From positions 1 to 58,312 of the forward strand of contig WHTY01000019.1 in assembly GCA_009377475.1 (NCBI GenBank): a stretch of DNA of 58,312 nucleotides, in the 5' to 3' direction. The notes beneath the pieces are model-generated. The model made no database searches. It saw nothing but the letters and a program-made list of their open reading frames with translations, and had not been told where the DNA came from. The DNA is from Actinophytocola sp. GTDB lineage: Bacteria > Actinomycetota > Actinomycetes > Mycobacteriales > Pseudonocardiaceae. The first letter of the stretch is position 1; each line of letters opens with the position of its first letter. Below are positions 1-8,035 of this stretch, piece after piece. The translations under genes and the position numbers were made by a program.

Positions 1-161
1 CAGCACGGATTAGGCCGCGCCTGTGGAACCAGTCGCGCGGCAACGACGTCGGATTGGCCGGTGCGGGCGTGTGGAGTTCGCTGGATCACGCCCGTGACAC
101 ATGCGTGTCGGTTACCGTAGTCAACCGGAGGCAGCCGGTAGCGACTGGAGGACGAGGGGCG

Positions 162-635
162 ATGGCGGACAATTGGGAGGAAACCGCCGATGCGGTGAAT
201 CGAGCCGTCATCGGTGCCGTGAAGTCGTTGGAAGACGTCTTCGAGAAGGAACGCACGGTTTACGGCGGTGCGACGTGGGTCGAGGGCATGCTTAGCTCGG
301 TGGGGGTCGGCAAGGGCTTCCGGTTTCCCAGCGTCGAGGACGCGAACAAGATCATCAACAGCTTCAAGGACCGCCAGCGAAGTATCGAGAATCGACAAGA
401 TCTCATTAGTCAGGCCAGGGATGTTTTGGGACAGCCATTCGCTGACGATGACGCAAGCATGGGATACATCAAAAAGGCCCTCGACTCGCTTGAACGGCTA
501 GCCGAGCTTAACGATTCAGCATTGAACTACGTTGATCATTACATCGGAAAGCTTGATGCTGCGAAACAAGCGAAACATGCTGAAGATGAAAGCATGGCGC
601 AAGGTTTTGGTAAATCGGGACGGGCAATCGGCTGA
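162..635 (+). CDS. Hypothetical helical protein of an ESX-associated cassette
   Basis: I do not recognise this 157-residue protein as a named family. It appears largely alpha-helical and charged, with no signal peptide or membrane segment. The frame is open from a TTG at 54, but I chose the ATG at 162 because the 36 upstream residues are low-quality and a GGAGG-type ribosome site (147-151) precedes it. It overlaps the next gene by one base (TGATG) and is followed by a DUF3558 lipoprotein, a WXG/PPE-like protein and an EspG-like protein, so a role as a small ESX-type substrate or partner is an inference from context only. Composition is odd: bases 481-540 contain 28 G+C of 60, far below the roughly 70 percent of the rest of the window. 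Bases 1-161 upstream hold no gene that I can support. Confidence 0.6.
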   Translation: MADNWEETADAVNRAVIGAVKSLEDVFEKERTVYGGATWVEGMLSSVGVGKGFRFPSVEDANKIINSFKDRQRSIENRQDLISQARDVLGQPFADDDASMGYIKKALDSLERLAELNDSALNYVDHYIGKLDAAKQAKHAEDESMAQGFGKSGRAIG

Positions 636-1267
636 TGCGTATTAAACGAGTTCCTGTACTATTTGCCGTGCTTGCCGTGGCATTTTCGGCTGCCGCGTGT
701 TCGGAGCAAACGAAAGGTTCTCCAACTGGGGGTGCCATTGTTTCGCCGTCCGCTGGAGATCAAGTAGATGTGCCCCAGGTTGAGGTTCCTTTAAATGCGA
801 ACCCATTTCTAAAGCGCCCATGTGATCTTGTTGAGGATTCCGTACTCTCGGAGCTGGGTGACTTCCAGGTGCCCAACGAGGACGTAAACAGCGATGCCGC
901 CAAGAAGCTTATCGGACCACGATGCAACTGGCACGCGAAGAATCATGGTCCCGACGTGGGCCTTGCTATAAACACAGTACATAGAGACAACGGCACCGGT
1001 GGCATCAAGGGCGTCTATGACGGAAAAGAGGCAGGCTTAATCGACCGGTTGGAGCCAGTCAAGATTCCCGGGAATTCAGGTTATCCTGCGGCGTTCGCTG
1101 GAGGCGATGATGAGTTTTCTCGTGGTCGGTGCCCGCTTGCGGTGGGGATAACGAATGAGCTTTCGTTCACCGTCAGCGTCACCAATAGAGAACGTCCCAA
1201 ACAAGCATGCTCTGCCGTGTTGAAGGTCGCCGCGTCGGTGCTGGACACACTCAAGAAGGGGAGTTGA
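635..1267 (+). CDS. DUF3558-type lipoprotein
   Basis: This 210-residue protein begins with a basic start, a hydrophobic stretch and a lipobox ending AAAC (Cys about residue 22), so it should be a lipidated, membrane-anchored extracellular protein. The mature part has the pattern of DUF3558: an early CDL, a paired Cys within RCNW (about residue 98), and further cysteines near RGRCPLAV and QACSAVL that could form two disulfides. DUF3558 lipoproteins are abundant in Pseudonocardiaceae and often sit beside PPE/EspG-like genes; their function is not known. It is coupled to the upstream gene by a TGATG overlap and lies three bases before the PPE-like gene. Codon use is A+T-richer than the chromosome average. 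Confidence 0.75.
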   Translation: MRIKRVPVLFAVLAVAFSAAACSEQTKGSPTGGAIVSPSAGDQVDVPQVEVPLNANPFLKRPCDLVEDSVLSELGDFQVPNEDVNSDAAKKLIGPRCNWHAKNHGPDVGLAINTVHRDNGTGGIKGVYDGKEAGLIDRLEPVKIPGNSGYPAAFAGGDDEFSRGRCPLAVGITNELSFTVSVTNRERPKQACSAVLKVAASVLDTLKKGS

Positions 1268-1270
1268 GTC

Positions 1271-2551
1271 ATGGCTTCGGGGGCCGAGATCTATCGGATG
1301 TTCCAATCGGGACAGATCGAGCCATTGAGGTTCGCTTTCGAGATCGTGGAGCAGTTATCCAAGGAGTTCGAAGTCGAGGCCAAGGAACTGGGTGCCGCGC
1401 ATAAGCAGATGATGGAGTACTGGGAGGGCGACTCGGCCGACGCGGCGGGCAAAGGCGTCATGCCGCTCATCGAGGCACATGCCCAGAATGCCCCCCTGAT
1501 CGAGAACGCCAGCAGTTCCATGACAGCTCAGGCCGAGTCGTTCTCAAAATCCAAAAACTCCGTCGTCCCCGTGCCGGACGAACCCGCTGAGCCGAGCACC
1601 TTTGCCAAGTTCGCCGGCACTATCGCGCCCGGCACCGGCTACGGCGACGCCGTCCAGTCCTACCGCGACGGCATGGCCGCCCACGAGCAGGCCAACGCCA
1701 ACAACGTGCGCGTCATGGGGCAGTACACCGCCAGCACGGACGGCACCCGCAGCGCCCTGCCCTCGGACTTCGGCGTCATCGAGGACGACGGCGCGGTGAT
1801 CAACGTCGAGACGCGCGCGTCCAACGCGGTCGCCAGCCCGACGGCGGCAGGGCCGAGCCTCGGCGGCGCACCCGGTGTCCCCAGCGGCGGAGCTCCGCTG
1901 ACCGGCGGCGGCCACACCGGCGGACCCAACGTCGGCGCGCCGGGCGGCAGTGGGCTCCCCGGCGGGACGACGTCGGGGGTGCAGCAGCCCAGCGCGCCTC
2001 CGACCGGCACCCCGGGCACCCCCGGGCCGCCGGTGCGTCCGGGGCCTGGAATGCCGATCGCGGGTGGCCCGGTCGCCACGCCGATCGGCGACAAGGACAC
2101 CACCCGGAGCCCGCGCGGCCGGGGCACAACCGCAGCGCGGCCCCCGGCCGGAACGTCGCGCGCGGGCTCCCGCATGACCACCGGTGTACCGAAGGCGAAC
2201 AACGCCGCCGGGATCCAGCGCGGCGCGGGAGCGGCAGCCAAGTACAGCGGCACGCCGCAGCCAGGCAAGAGCGTGGGAGTCGGGAACCCGGCCAGCGGCG
2301 CATCGACGGCGGCAGCCAAGGGCGCCACCGCCGTCGGACGCGGCGCACCCGGCGCCATGGCGGGCACCGGCGCCGGACGCGGCCAGGGCAATGACGACGA
2401 GAAGGAACACAAGGACAAGTACGCCGTCCACGAGCAACTGGACGCTGGCCTGGTCACCGAGGTCGACGAACTCGGCGAGAAGGTCATCGACGAGCGCACC
2501 GGCACCACCGTCGTGCAGCCCGTCATCGGCGACGACGGCGGAAAGGGCTAA
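1271..2551 (+). CDS. WXG/PPE-like Gly-Pro-rich ESX substrate candidate
   Basis: This is a 426-residue protein. The N-terminal 130 or so residues are helical and carry a WEG turn (W51-E52-G53), like the WXG turn of ESAT-6/PPE-type proteins. Residues about 185-370 are low-complexity, rich in Gly, Pro, Ala and Thr. The charged C-terminal tail has a YAVHE sequence near residue 384 that fits the YxxxD/E form of the ESX export signal, although in classical substrates that signal follows the WXG hairpin. No signal peptide is seen. It lies six bases upstream of an EspG-like gene, and EspG proteins are the chaperones of PPE substrates. Its export by an ESX system encoded elsewhere is therefore a reasonable inference. 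Composition returns to chromosome-like from about 1550 onward. Confidence 0.7.
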   Translation: MASGAEIYRMFQSGQIEPLRFAFEIVEQLSKEFEVEAKELGAAHKQMMEYWEGDSADAAGKGVMPLIEAHAQNAPLIENASSSMTAQAESFSKSKNSVVPVPDEPAEPSTFAKFAGTIAPGTGYGDAVQSYRDGMAAHEQANANNVRVMGQYTASTDGTRSALPSDFGVIEDDGAVINVETRASNAVASPTAAGPSLGGAPGVPSGGAPLTGGGHTGGPNVGAPGGSGLPGGTTSGVQQPSAPPTGTPGTPGPPVRPGPGMPIAGGPVATPIGDKDTTRSPRGRGTTAARPPAGTSRAGSRMTTGVPKANNAAGIQRGAGAAAKYSGTPQPGKSVGVGNPASGASTAAAKGATAVGRGAPGAMAGTGAGRGQGNDDEKEHKDKYAVHEQLDAGLVTEVDELGEKVIDERTGTTVVQPVIGDDGGKG

Positions 2552-2557
2552 CCCCTG

Positions 2558-3313
2558 GTGTACGGGCGGATCTTGGCGGCGTCGCCGCGTGCCCTCGAAC
2601 TCGCCGCCGAGTGGGAGAAGGCCGGACCGCTCAACCCGGTGTTGCGCGCCATCGACGTCTACTACGGCCCTGACGACGAGGCGCCCGACCCCGCCGCCGA
2701 GCTGATCGACGCCGGGCTGGCCGAGCGGGACGGCCGGGTCGGCGACGCCCTGCTCGACCTCCTACCGCCGTTGTGCGCCGCACGGCTGGAGTATGTCGCG
2801 GACTTCCGCGTCGACAACCGGAAGTACACCGCGCTCGCCGCGTCCACCGGCAACGCCGCGGTTTTCGCCGTCCGCGAACGCGACCTCGACGCCGACACCG
2901 ACCTCGTTCGGTTCCGAGAGATCGGCGTCGACGAACTCCTCGACGCGCTGCTCGACCTGCTGAACCTCCAGCCAGGCGCGGGCAAGCTGATCAGCGTCGC
3001 AGTTGCCGAGGCCCGCCAGCAGCGAAGCGGCGACACCGACCAGCCGCCGAGCCAGGAACTCACCCAGCTTCGCGCGCTACTGGCCCGACCAGTCGTCGGC
3101 CCCGCCGTCGAGGTCATCGTCGGCGTCCGCGATGGCCTGGGCAAACACCACTACACCCACCTGCCGCTGCACATCGCCGCCCTGGACTGGGGCCACTTCG
3201 TCACGTACACCGTCGGCGAAGGCCGCGACGAACGCTTCTACGGCGGCCCCGCGACGCGCGAATACGTCCGGGACGCGCTCGCCACGCTGCGCGCCGGACT
3301 GCCAGCGCAGTAA
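2558..3313 (+). CDS. EspG-family ESX secretion-associated chaperone-like protein
   Basis: This 251-residue protein has the size and layout of actinobacterial EspG-like proteins: an N-terminal ALELAAEWE-type segment, a mid region with AALAASTGNAAVFAV, and a C-terminal RFYGGPATREYVRDAL ending in a short helix. In mycobacteria EspG binds the tips of PE-PPE substrates in the cytosol and delivers them to the ESX machinery. The GTG start at 2558 follows the stop of the PPE-like gene by six bases, so the two are probably translated together as a substrate-chaperone pair. No EccB/C/D/E or mycosin gene is present in the window. The assignment is by sequence feel and context and is moderately secure. 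Confidence 0.72.
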   Translation: MYGRILAASPRALELAAEWEKAGPLNPVLRAIDVYYGPDDEAPDPAAELIDAGLAERDGRVGDALLDLLPPLCAARLEYVADFRVDNRKYTALAASTGNAAVFAVRERDLDADTDLVRFREIGVDELLDALLDLLNLQPGAGKLISVAVAEARQQRSGDTDQPPSQELTQLRALLARPVVGPAVEVIVGVRDGLGKHHYTHLPLHIAALDWGHFVTYTVGEGRDERFYGGPATREYVRDALATLRAGLPAQ

Positions 3314-3448
3314 CCCTCACCGGTGACGACGCTGGCTGTGCGCGGACGTTAGCACTACCGCGATCGTGTGAGAGCGCTGCCGAAACGGCGGATTCCTACG
3401 GTTTCTCCAGCACGTCGACAAACGTGCCGGAGACCAGGAGGTTAGGAC

Positions 3449-4855
3449 ATGACTGCCGTAGCCGAGAAAACGACCGAAGAGCCGCCAGCGCGGAAAGGCC
3501 GTTGGATCGACCACTGGGAGCCAGAGGACCCGACGTTCTGGGAACGCACGGGCAAGCGCATCGCCTGGAAGAACCTGGCGTTCTCGGTGTTCGCCGAACA
3601 CCTCGGATTCAACGTCTGGATTCTGAACAGCATGATCGTCGCCTTCCTCGGCGACATCGGGTTCAATTTCAGCATCGGGCAGACGTTCTGGCTGCTGATC
3701 GTGCCGAACCTGGTCGGATCGACGTTGCGGATCCCCTACACCTTCGCGATCCCGAGGTTCGGCGGCAGGGCATGGACGACGGTCAGCGCCTCGCTGCTGG
3801 CGGTTCCGTGCGTCATGCTGATCCTCGCGGTCAGCAACGCGCCAACGGCGACCAGCGCGGGCACGCCGTACTGGTTCTTCCTGCTCACCGCCGCCGCGCT
3901 CGGTTTCGGCGGCGGGAACTTCTCGTCGTCGATGACCAACATTTCGTTCTTCTTCCCCGAAGGCAAGAAGGGCCTCGCGCTCGGGCTGAACGCGGCCGGC
4001 GGCAATATCGGCGTCGCGGTGACGCAGCTTCTCGTGCCGATCGTCATCTCCCTCGGCACCGGCATCAACCTCGCCTACGCGGGCATCATGTGGCTGCCGG
4101 TCATCGTGATCTCCGGGCTGTGCTCGTGGTTCTTCATGGACAGCCTGACGTCGGCCAAACCGGACGGCGAGTCCTACGGCGTCGCGCTGCGCAACAACCA
4201 GACGTGGGTGATGGCGTTCCTCTACATTGGCACGTTCGGGTCGTTCATCGGGTTCTCGTTCGCGTTCCCGACGCTGATCAAGGAAACCTTCATCGACTTC
4301 GAGTCGTTCGTCGGGCTGGCGTTCCTCGGCGCGCTGATCGGCTCGATCTCGCGGCCGTTCGGCGGTTGGCTGGCGGACAAGATCGGCGGTGCGAAGATCA
4401 CGATGTGGAACTTCGTCGCGCAAGCGGTGTTCACCATGAGCGTGCTCATCGCGGTTGACATCGACAGCTTCGCGTTGTTCTTCGTCTCGTTCATCGCGTT
4501 GTTCGTGCTCGCCGGCATCGGCAACGGCTCGACGTACCGCATGATCCCGATGATCTTCGCGGCGCAGACTCGCGCGAAGGTGTTCAAGGACGGCGGTGAC
4601 CTCGACGTCGCGCTGAAGGCGGCCAAGCGCCAGGCGGGCGCGGTGCTCGGCATCGTCGGCGCGTGCGGTGCGTTCGGCGGCGTGCTGATCAACCTGTCGT
4701 TCAAGTTCTCCCTGGAAGGCACCGGCACCCTGACGGCTGGTCTCGGCGTCATCGCGGCCTACTTCGTCGCCTGCACGGCGGTCACCTGGTGGTGTTATCT
4801 GCGCAAGAGCTTCGCGATTCGGCGCGCACCGAGCCTGGCCTACGCCGACGTCTGA
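3449..4855 (+). CDS. narK: Nitrate/nitrite transporter, NarK family (MFS)
   Basis: A 468-residue polytopic membrane protein of the nitrate/nitrite porter branch of the MFS, with about 12 hydrophobic segments. The N-terminal DHWEPEDPTFWERTGKRIA segment and the glycine-rich GFGGGNFSSSMTNISFFFP and GLNAAGGNIGVA stretches are characteristic nitrate signature regions. It should take up nitrate or nitrite for the nitrite reductase encoded downstream. The ATG at 3449 has a strong AGGAGG site (about 3437-3442). The 135-base upstream region contains an inverted GAAAC/GTTTC pair (3382-3386, 3401-3405) but no convincing GlnR box. An 11-bp hairpin (4878-4914) follows the gene, so it may be transcribed partly independently of nirB. 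Confidence 0.93.
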   Translation: MTAVAEKTTEEPPARKGRWIDHWEPEDPTFWERTGKRIAWKNLAFSVFAEHLGFNVWILNSMIVAFLGDIGFNFSIGQTFWLLIVPNLVGSTLRIPYTFAIPRFGGRAWTTVSASLLAVPCVMLILAVSNAPTATSAGTPYWFFLLTAAALGFGGGNFSSSMTNISFFFPEGKKGLALGLNAAGGNIGVAVTQLLVPIVISLGTGINLAYAGIMWLPVIVISGLCSWFFMDSLTSAKPDGESYGVALRNNQTWVMAFLYIGTFGSFIGFSFAFPTLIKETFIDFESFVGLAFLGALIGSISRPFGGWLADKIGGAKITMWNFVAQAVFTMSVLIAVDIDSFALFFVSFIALFVLAGIGNGSTYRMIPMIFAAQTRAKVFKDGGDLDVALKAAKRQAGAVLGIVGACGAFGGVLINLSFKFSLEGTGTLTAGLGVIAAYFVACTAVTWWCYLRKSFAIRRAPSLAYADV

Positions 4856-4877
4856 TCGGCGTCGCGTGTGCGGAACC

Positions 4878-4914
4878 GACAGGCCCCATGGCGGACCACG
4901 CCCTGGGGCCTGTC
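4878..4914 (+). terminator. Intrinsic terminator-like hairpin after narK
   Basis: Perfect 11-bp inverted repeat GACAGGCCCCA (4878-4888) and TGGGGCCTGTC (4904-4914) around a 15-base loop, 22 bases after the narK stop. No strong U-tract follows, as is usual in actinomycetes. Confidence 0.6.
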
Positions 4915-5056
4915 TGCGCATTGTCATGGGGTTCACACCGATGCGTTACGGCGGACGTAACCCGGGCGAGTGGCCGTAAAACCGCTTGTCGGCGCGATGT
5001 CCGCGAGCCACGGGCGGTGCATATCGGACGCCGATGACCTGCGCGGAGAGGGTTTG

Positions 5057-5072
5057 GTAACGCCTGCGAAAC
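5057..5072 (+). promoter_or_regulatory. GlnR-type nitrogen-control box upstream of nirB
   Basis: GTAAC (5057-5061), six bases, then GAAAC (5068-5072) matches the actinobacterial GlnR half-site pattern gTnAC-N6-GaAAC exactly. It lies 67 bases before the nirB ATG. A second, divergent pair, GTTAC (4945-4949) and GTAAC (4957-4961), lies farther upstream with a 7-base spacer. GlnR control of nirBD is established in streptomycetes and mycobacteria; its action here is inferred. Confidence 0.55.
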
Positions 5073-5138
5073 ACAAGGGAAGCGGCCGTGACATTGCCCG
5101 TGCGCAGCATGGACTCGTCCGCGTCACGGAGGTAGTTG

Positions 5139-7697
5139 ATGAGTCGCACGCTGGTAGTCGTCGGAAACGGGATGGTGAGCCACCGCCTCGTCGAGGCCGT
5201 CCGCGCGGAAGACGTCGACGGGGCGTGGCGGGTCGTCGTGCTCGCCGAGGAACCCCGCCCCGCCTACGACCGAGTGGGGCTGTCGTCCTACGTCGGTGAG
5301 TGGGACGCGTCGGCGCTCGAACTCGCCGGGTCGAGCTACGACGGGGATGACCTCGTCGAGCTACGTCTCGGTGACCCGGTCGCGCGTATCGACCGCGTGG
5401 CCAAGGTCGTCAGCACCGAAGCCGGGTTCGAGCAGTCCTACGACGCGTTGGTGCTGGCCACCGGGTCGTACCCGTTCGTGCCGCCGGTTCCTGGCCGCGA
5501 TCTGCCTGGCTGTTTCGTCTACCGCACCATCGAGGACCTGGACGCCATCCGGGCCGCCGCCGACGAGGCGCGGTCGCACCGGGGCCGCGCGGCTGGCGCC
5601 GTCATCGGCGGTGGACTGCTCGGGCTGGAGGCCGCGAAGGCGCTGCGGGACATGGGCATGTCGCCGCACGTCATCGAGATGGCGCCCCGGCTGATGCCGA
5701 TCCAGGTGGACGAGGGCGGCGGCGCGCTGCTCAAGCGGCTGGTCGAAGGTCTCGACGTCACCGTGCACGCGGGAACGTCGACCAGCGAGATCGTTGAGGA
5801 TCGCGGTCGGCTGCTCGCCAAGCTCGGCAACGGCACCGAGCTGGACCTTGACCTGATCGTGTTCTCCGCGGGCATCCGTCCGCGTGACCAGCTCGCCCGC
5901 GACGCCGGGCTGGACGTCGGGGAGCGCGGTGGCGTGGTCGTGGACGACCGCTGCCGCACCAGCGACCCCGCGATCTACGCGGTCGGCGAGGTCGCGGCCG
6001 TCGAGGGCACCTGCTATGGGCTCGTCGCGCCCGGCTACACCATGGCCGAGATCGTGGCCGCGCAGCTCGCGGCGGGCAACACCGAGGCCACGTTCCCCGG
6101 CGCGGACCTGTCAACCAAGCTCAAGCTGCTCGGCGTCGCCGTCGCCAGTTTCGGTGACGCCCACGCCACCACGGAGGGTTCGCTGGAGGTCGTCGTCAAC
6201 GACGCCGTGGCGGGCACGTACAAGAAGCTCGTCGTCTCGGACGATGGCGCTGCCACGAAGACGCTGCTCGGCGGCATCCTGGTCGGCGACGCCAGCGAGT
6301 ACAACACGCTGCGGCCGATGGTCGGCAGCGAACTGCCCGGCGACCCGGCGTCGATCATCGCGCCTGCCGGGGGCGATGGCGGCGGCATCGGCGTTGACGC
6401 GCTGCCCGACGAGGCGCAGATCTGCTCCTGCAACAACGTCACCAAGGGCCAGATCAAGTGCGCCATCACCGAGCAGGGCTGCGACACCGTGCCCGAGCTC
6501 AAGGCGGGCACCAACGCGGGCACCGGCTGCGGCTCGTGCGTGACGATGCTGCCGAAGCTGCTGACATCGTGCGGTGTCGAGGTGTCGAAGTCGCTGTGCG
6601 AACACCTCACCCAATCGCGTGCCGAGTTGTTCGAGATCATCGCGGCCACGCGCATCACGACGTTCAGCGAGCTGATCGCCAAGCACGGCACCGGTTCCGG
6701 CTGCGCGATCTGCAAGCCGGCGGTCGCCTCGATCCTGGCGTCCATCGCCCCGGTCATCGGCGCGGACGGTCACATCCTGTCGGGTGACCAAGCTGGGCTG
6801 CAGGACACCAACGACCGGTTCCTCGCGAACATGCAGCGCAACGGCACCTACTCGGTGGTTCCGCGCGTGCCGGGCGGGGAGATCACGCCGGACAAGCTCA
6901 TCGTGCTCGGCGAGGTCGCGAGGGACTTCGGGCTCTACACCAAGATCACTGGCGGGCAGCGCGTCGACCTGTTCGGCGCGACCGTCGACCAGCTCCCGCA
7001 CATCTGGAAACGCCTGGTGGACGCCGGTTTCGAGTCCGGCCACGCCTACGGGAAGGCGTTGCGGACGGTGAAGTCGTGCGTCGGGTCGACGTGGTGCCGC
7101 TACGGCGTGCAGGACTCGGTCGGCATGGCGGTGGCGCTCGAACTGCGCTACCGGGGGCTGCGTTCGCCGCACAAGCTCAAGTCGGCGGTGTCCGGCTGCG
7201 CCCGCGAATGTGCCGAGGCGCGCAGCAAGGACTTCGGCATCATCGCCACCGACAAAGGCTGGAACCTCTACGTCTGCGGCAACGGCGGCATGACGCCCCG
7301 CCACGCCGACCTCATCGCGTCCGATGTGGACGACGAGACGCTCATCAAGCTCATCGACCGGTTCCTGATGTTCTACATCCGAACGGCTGACCGGTTGCAG
7401 CGCACCGCATCGTGGCTGGAGGAGCTGGAGGGCGGCCTCGACCACCTGCGCGACGTGATCGTCGAGGACAAGCTCGGCATCTGCGCCGAACTGGAGGACG
7501 CCATGGCCACGCACGTCGCGAACTACGCCGACGAGTGGAAGGGCGTGCTGGACGACCCGGACAAGCTCGCGCGGTTCACGTCGTTCGTCAACGCGCCGGG
7601 CACGCCGGACCCGATGGTCTCCTTCCGCGAGGAACGCGAGCAGAAAGTGCCGGTGCCGCTTGGCATTCCGGCCGTGGCCGAGGGGAGGTCCTTATGA
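5139..7697 (+). CDS. nirB: Assimilatory nitrite reductase [NAD(P)H] large subunit
   Basis: This 852-residue enzyme reduces nitrite to ammonium using NAD(P)H, FAD, a [2Fe-2S] centre, a [4Fe-4S] centre and siroheme. Domains in order are an FAD/NAD-binding reductase (about 1-310, GNGMVSHRLVEA and GGGLLGLEAAKAL), a BFD-like [2Fe-2S] region (about 428-475, CSCNNVTKGQIKCAI and GTGCGSC), a second cysteine pair (GSGCAIC), and the sulfite/nitrite reductase domain. The siroheme/4Fe-4S cysteines are in CVGSTWC (about 647-653) and GCARECAEA (about 686-694). I chose the ATG at 5139 over the adjacent TTG at 5136 because GGAGG sits at the right distance. It overlaps nirD by four bases (ATGA). A GlnR-type box lies upstream. 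Confidence 0.96.
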   Translation: MSRTLVVVGNGMVSHRLVEAVRAEDVDGAWRVVVLAEEPRPAYDRVGLSSYVGEWDASALELAGSSYDGDDLVELRLGDPVARIDRVAKVVSTEAGFEQSYDALVLATGSYPFVPPVPGRDLPGCFVYRTIEDLDAIRAAADEARSHRGRAAGAVIGGGLLGLEAAKALRDMGMSPHVIEMAPRLMPIQVDEGGGALLKRLVEGLDVTVHAGTSTSEIVEDRGRLLAKLGNGTELDLDLIVFSAGIRPRDQLARDAGLDVGERGGVVVDDRCRTSDPAIYAVGEVAAVEGTCYGLVAPGYTMAEIVAAQLAAGNTEATFPGADLSTKLKLLGVAVASFGDAHATTEGSLEVVVNDAVAGTYKKLVVSDDGAATKTLLGGILVGDASEYNTLRPMVGSELPGDPASIIAPAGGDGGGIGVDALPDEAQICSCNNVTKGQIKCAITEQGCDTVPELKAGTNAGTGCGSCVTMLPKLLTSCGVEVSKSLCEHLTQSRAELFEIIAATRITTFSELIAKHGTGSGCAICKPAVASILASIAPVIGADGHILSGDQAGLQDTNDRFLANMQRNGTYSVVPRVPGGEITPDKLIVLGEVARDFGLYTKITGGQRVDLFGATVDQLPHIWKRLVDAGFESGHAYGKALRTVKSCVGSTWCRYGVQDSVGMAVALELRYRGLRSPHKLKSAVSGCARECAEARSKDFGIIATDKGWNLYVCGNGGMTPRHADLIASDVDDETLIKLIDRFLMFYIRTADRLQRTASWLEELEGGLDHLRDVIVEDKLGICAELEDAMATHVANYADEWKGVLDDPDKLARFTSFVNAPGTPDPMVSFREEREQKVPVPLGIPAVAEGRSL

Positions 7698-8035
7698 CCA
7701 TGACCGACGCGCTGACCTGGACCGCGGTGTGCGAGCTGGCGCGGATTCCGGTGGCAGCCGGGGTCGCCGCGCTGCTCCCCGGCGGCGAGCAGGCGGCGGT
7801 CTTCCGGGTCTCGGGCGATGCGGTTTACGCCATCGGCAACGTCGATCCGATCGGCGGCGCGGCCGTGCTCTCGCGCGGCATCGTCGGGGACGCCGACGGC
7901 GTGCCTGTCGTCGCGTCGCCGCTGTACAAGGAGCGGTTCGACCTGCGCACCGGTGAGTGCCTGGACGGCGACGCGAGCGTGCCTGTGTATCCGGTTCGGG
8001 TCACCGACGGCGTCGTCCAGGTCGGAACGGTGTGA
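7694..8035 (+). CDS. nirD: Nitrite reductase [NAD(P)H] small subunit
   Basis: A 113-residue protein of the Rieske-like NirD fold that associates with NirB in the cytosolic assimilatory nitrite reductase. It contains the conserved segments VFRVSGDAVYAIGNVDPIG and VVASPLYKERFDLRTGECL. As in other NirD proteins, the Cys/His ligands of a true Rieske centre are absent, so it probably binds no iron-sulfur cluster. The ATG at 7694 overlaps the nirB stop (ATGA). A second ATG at 7700 is possible. Its own stop overlaps the next gene (GTGA), so nirB, nirD, hemD-like and cbiX-like genes form a tightly coupled unit. Confidence 0.93.
   Translation: MTMTDALTWTAVCELARIPVAAGVAALLPGGEQAAVFRVSGDAVYAIGNVDPIGGAAVLSRGIVGDADGVPVVASPLYKERFDLRTGECLDGDASVPVYPVRVTDGVVQVGTV

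Noticed and set aside
3317..4936. 539-residue leftward open frame over narK
   Set aside because: Highly charged, low-complexity antisense product; narK on the other strand has twelve hydrophobic helices and family motifs.
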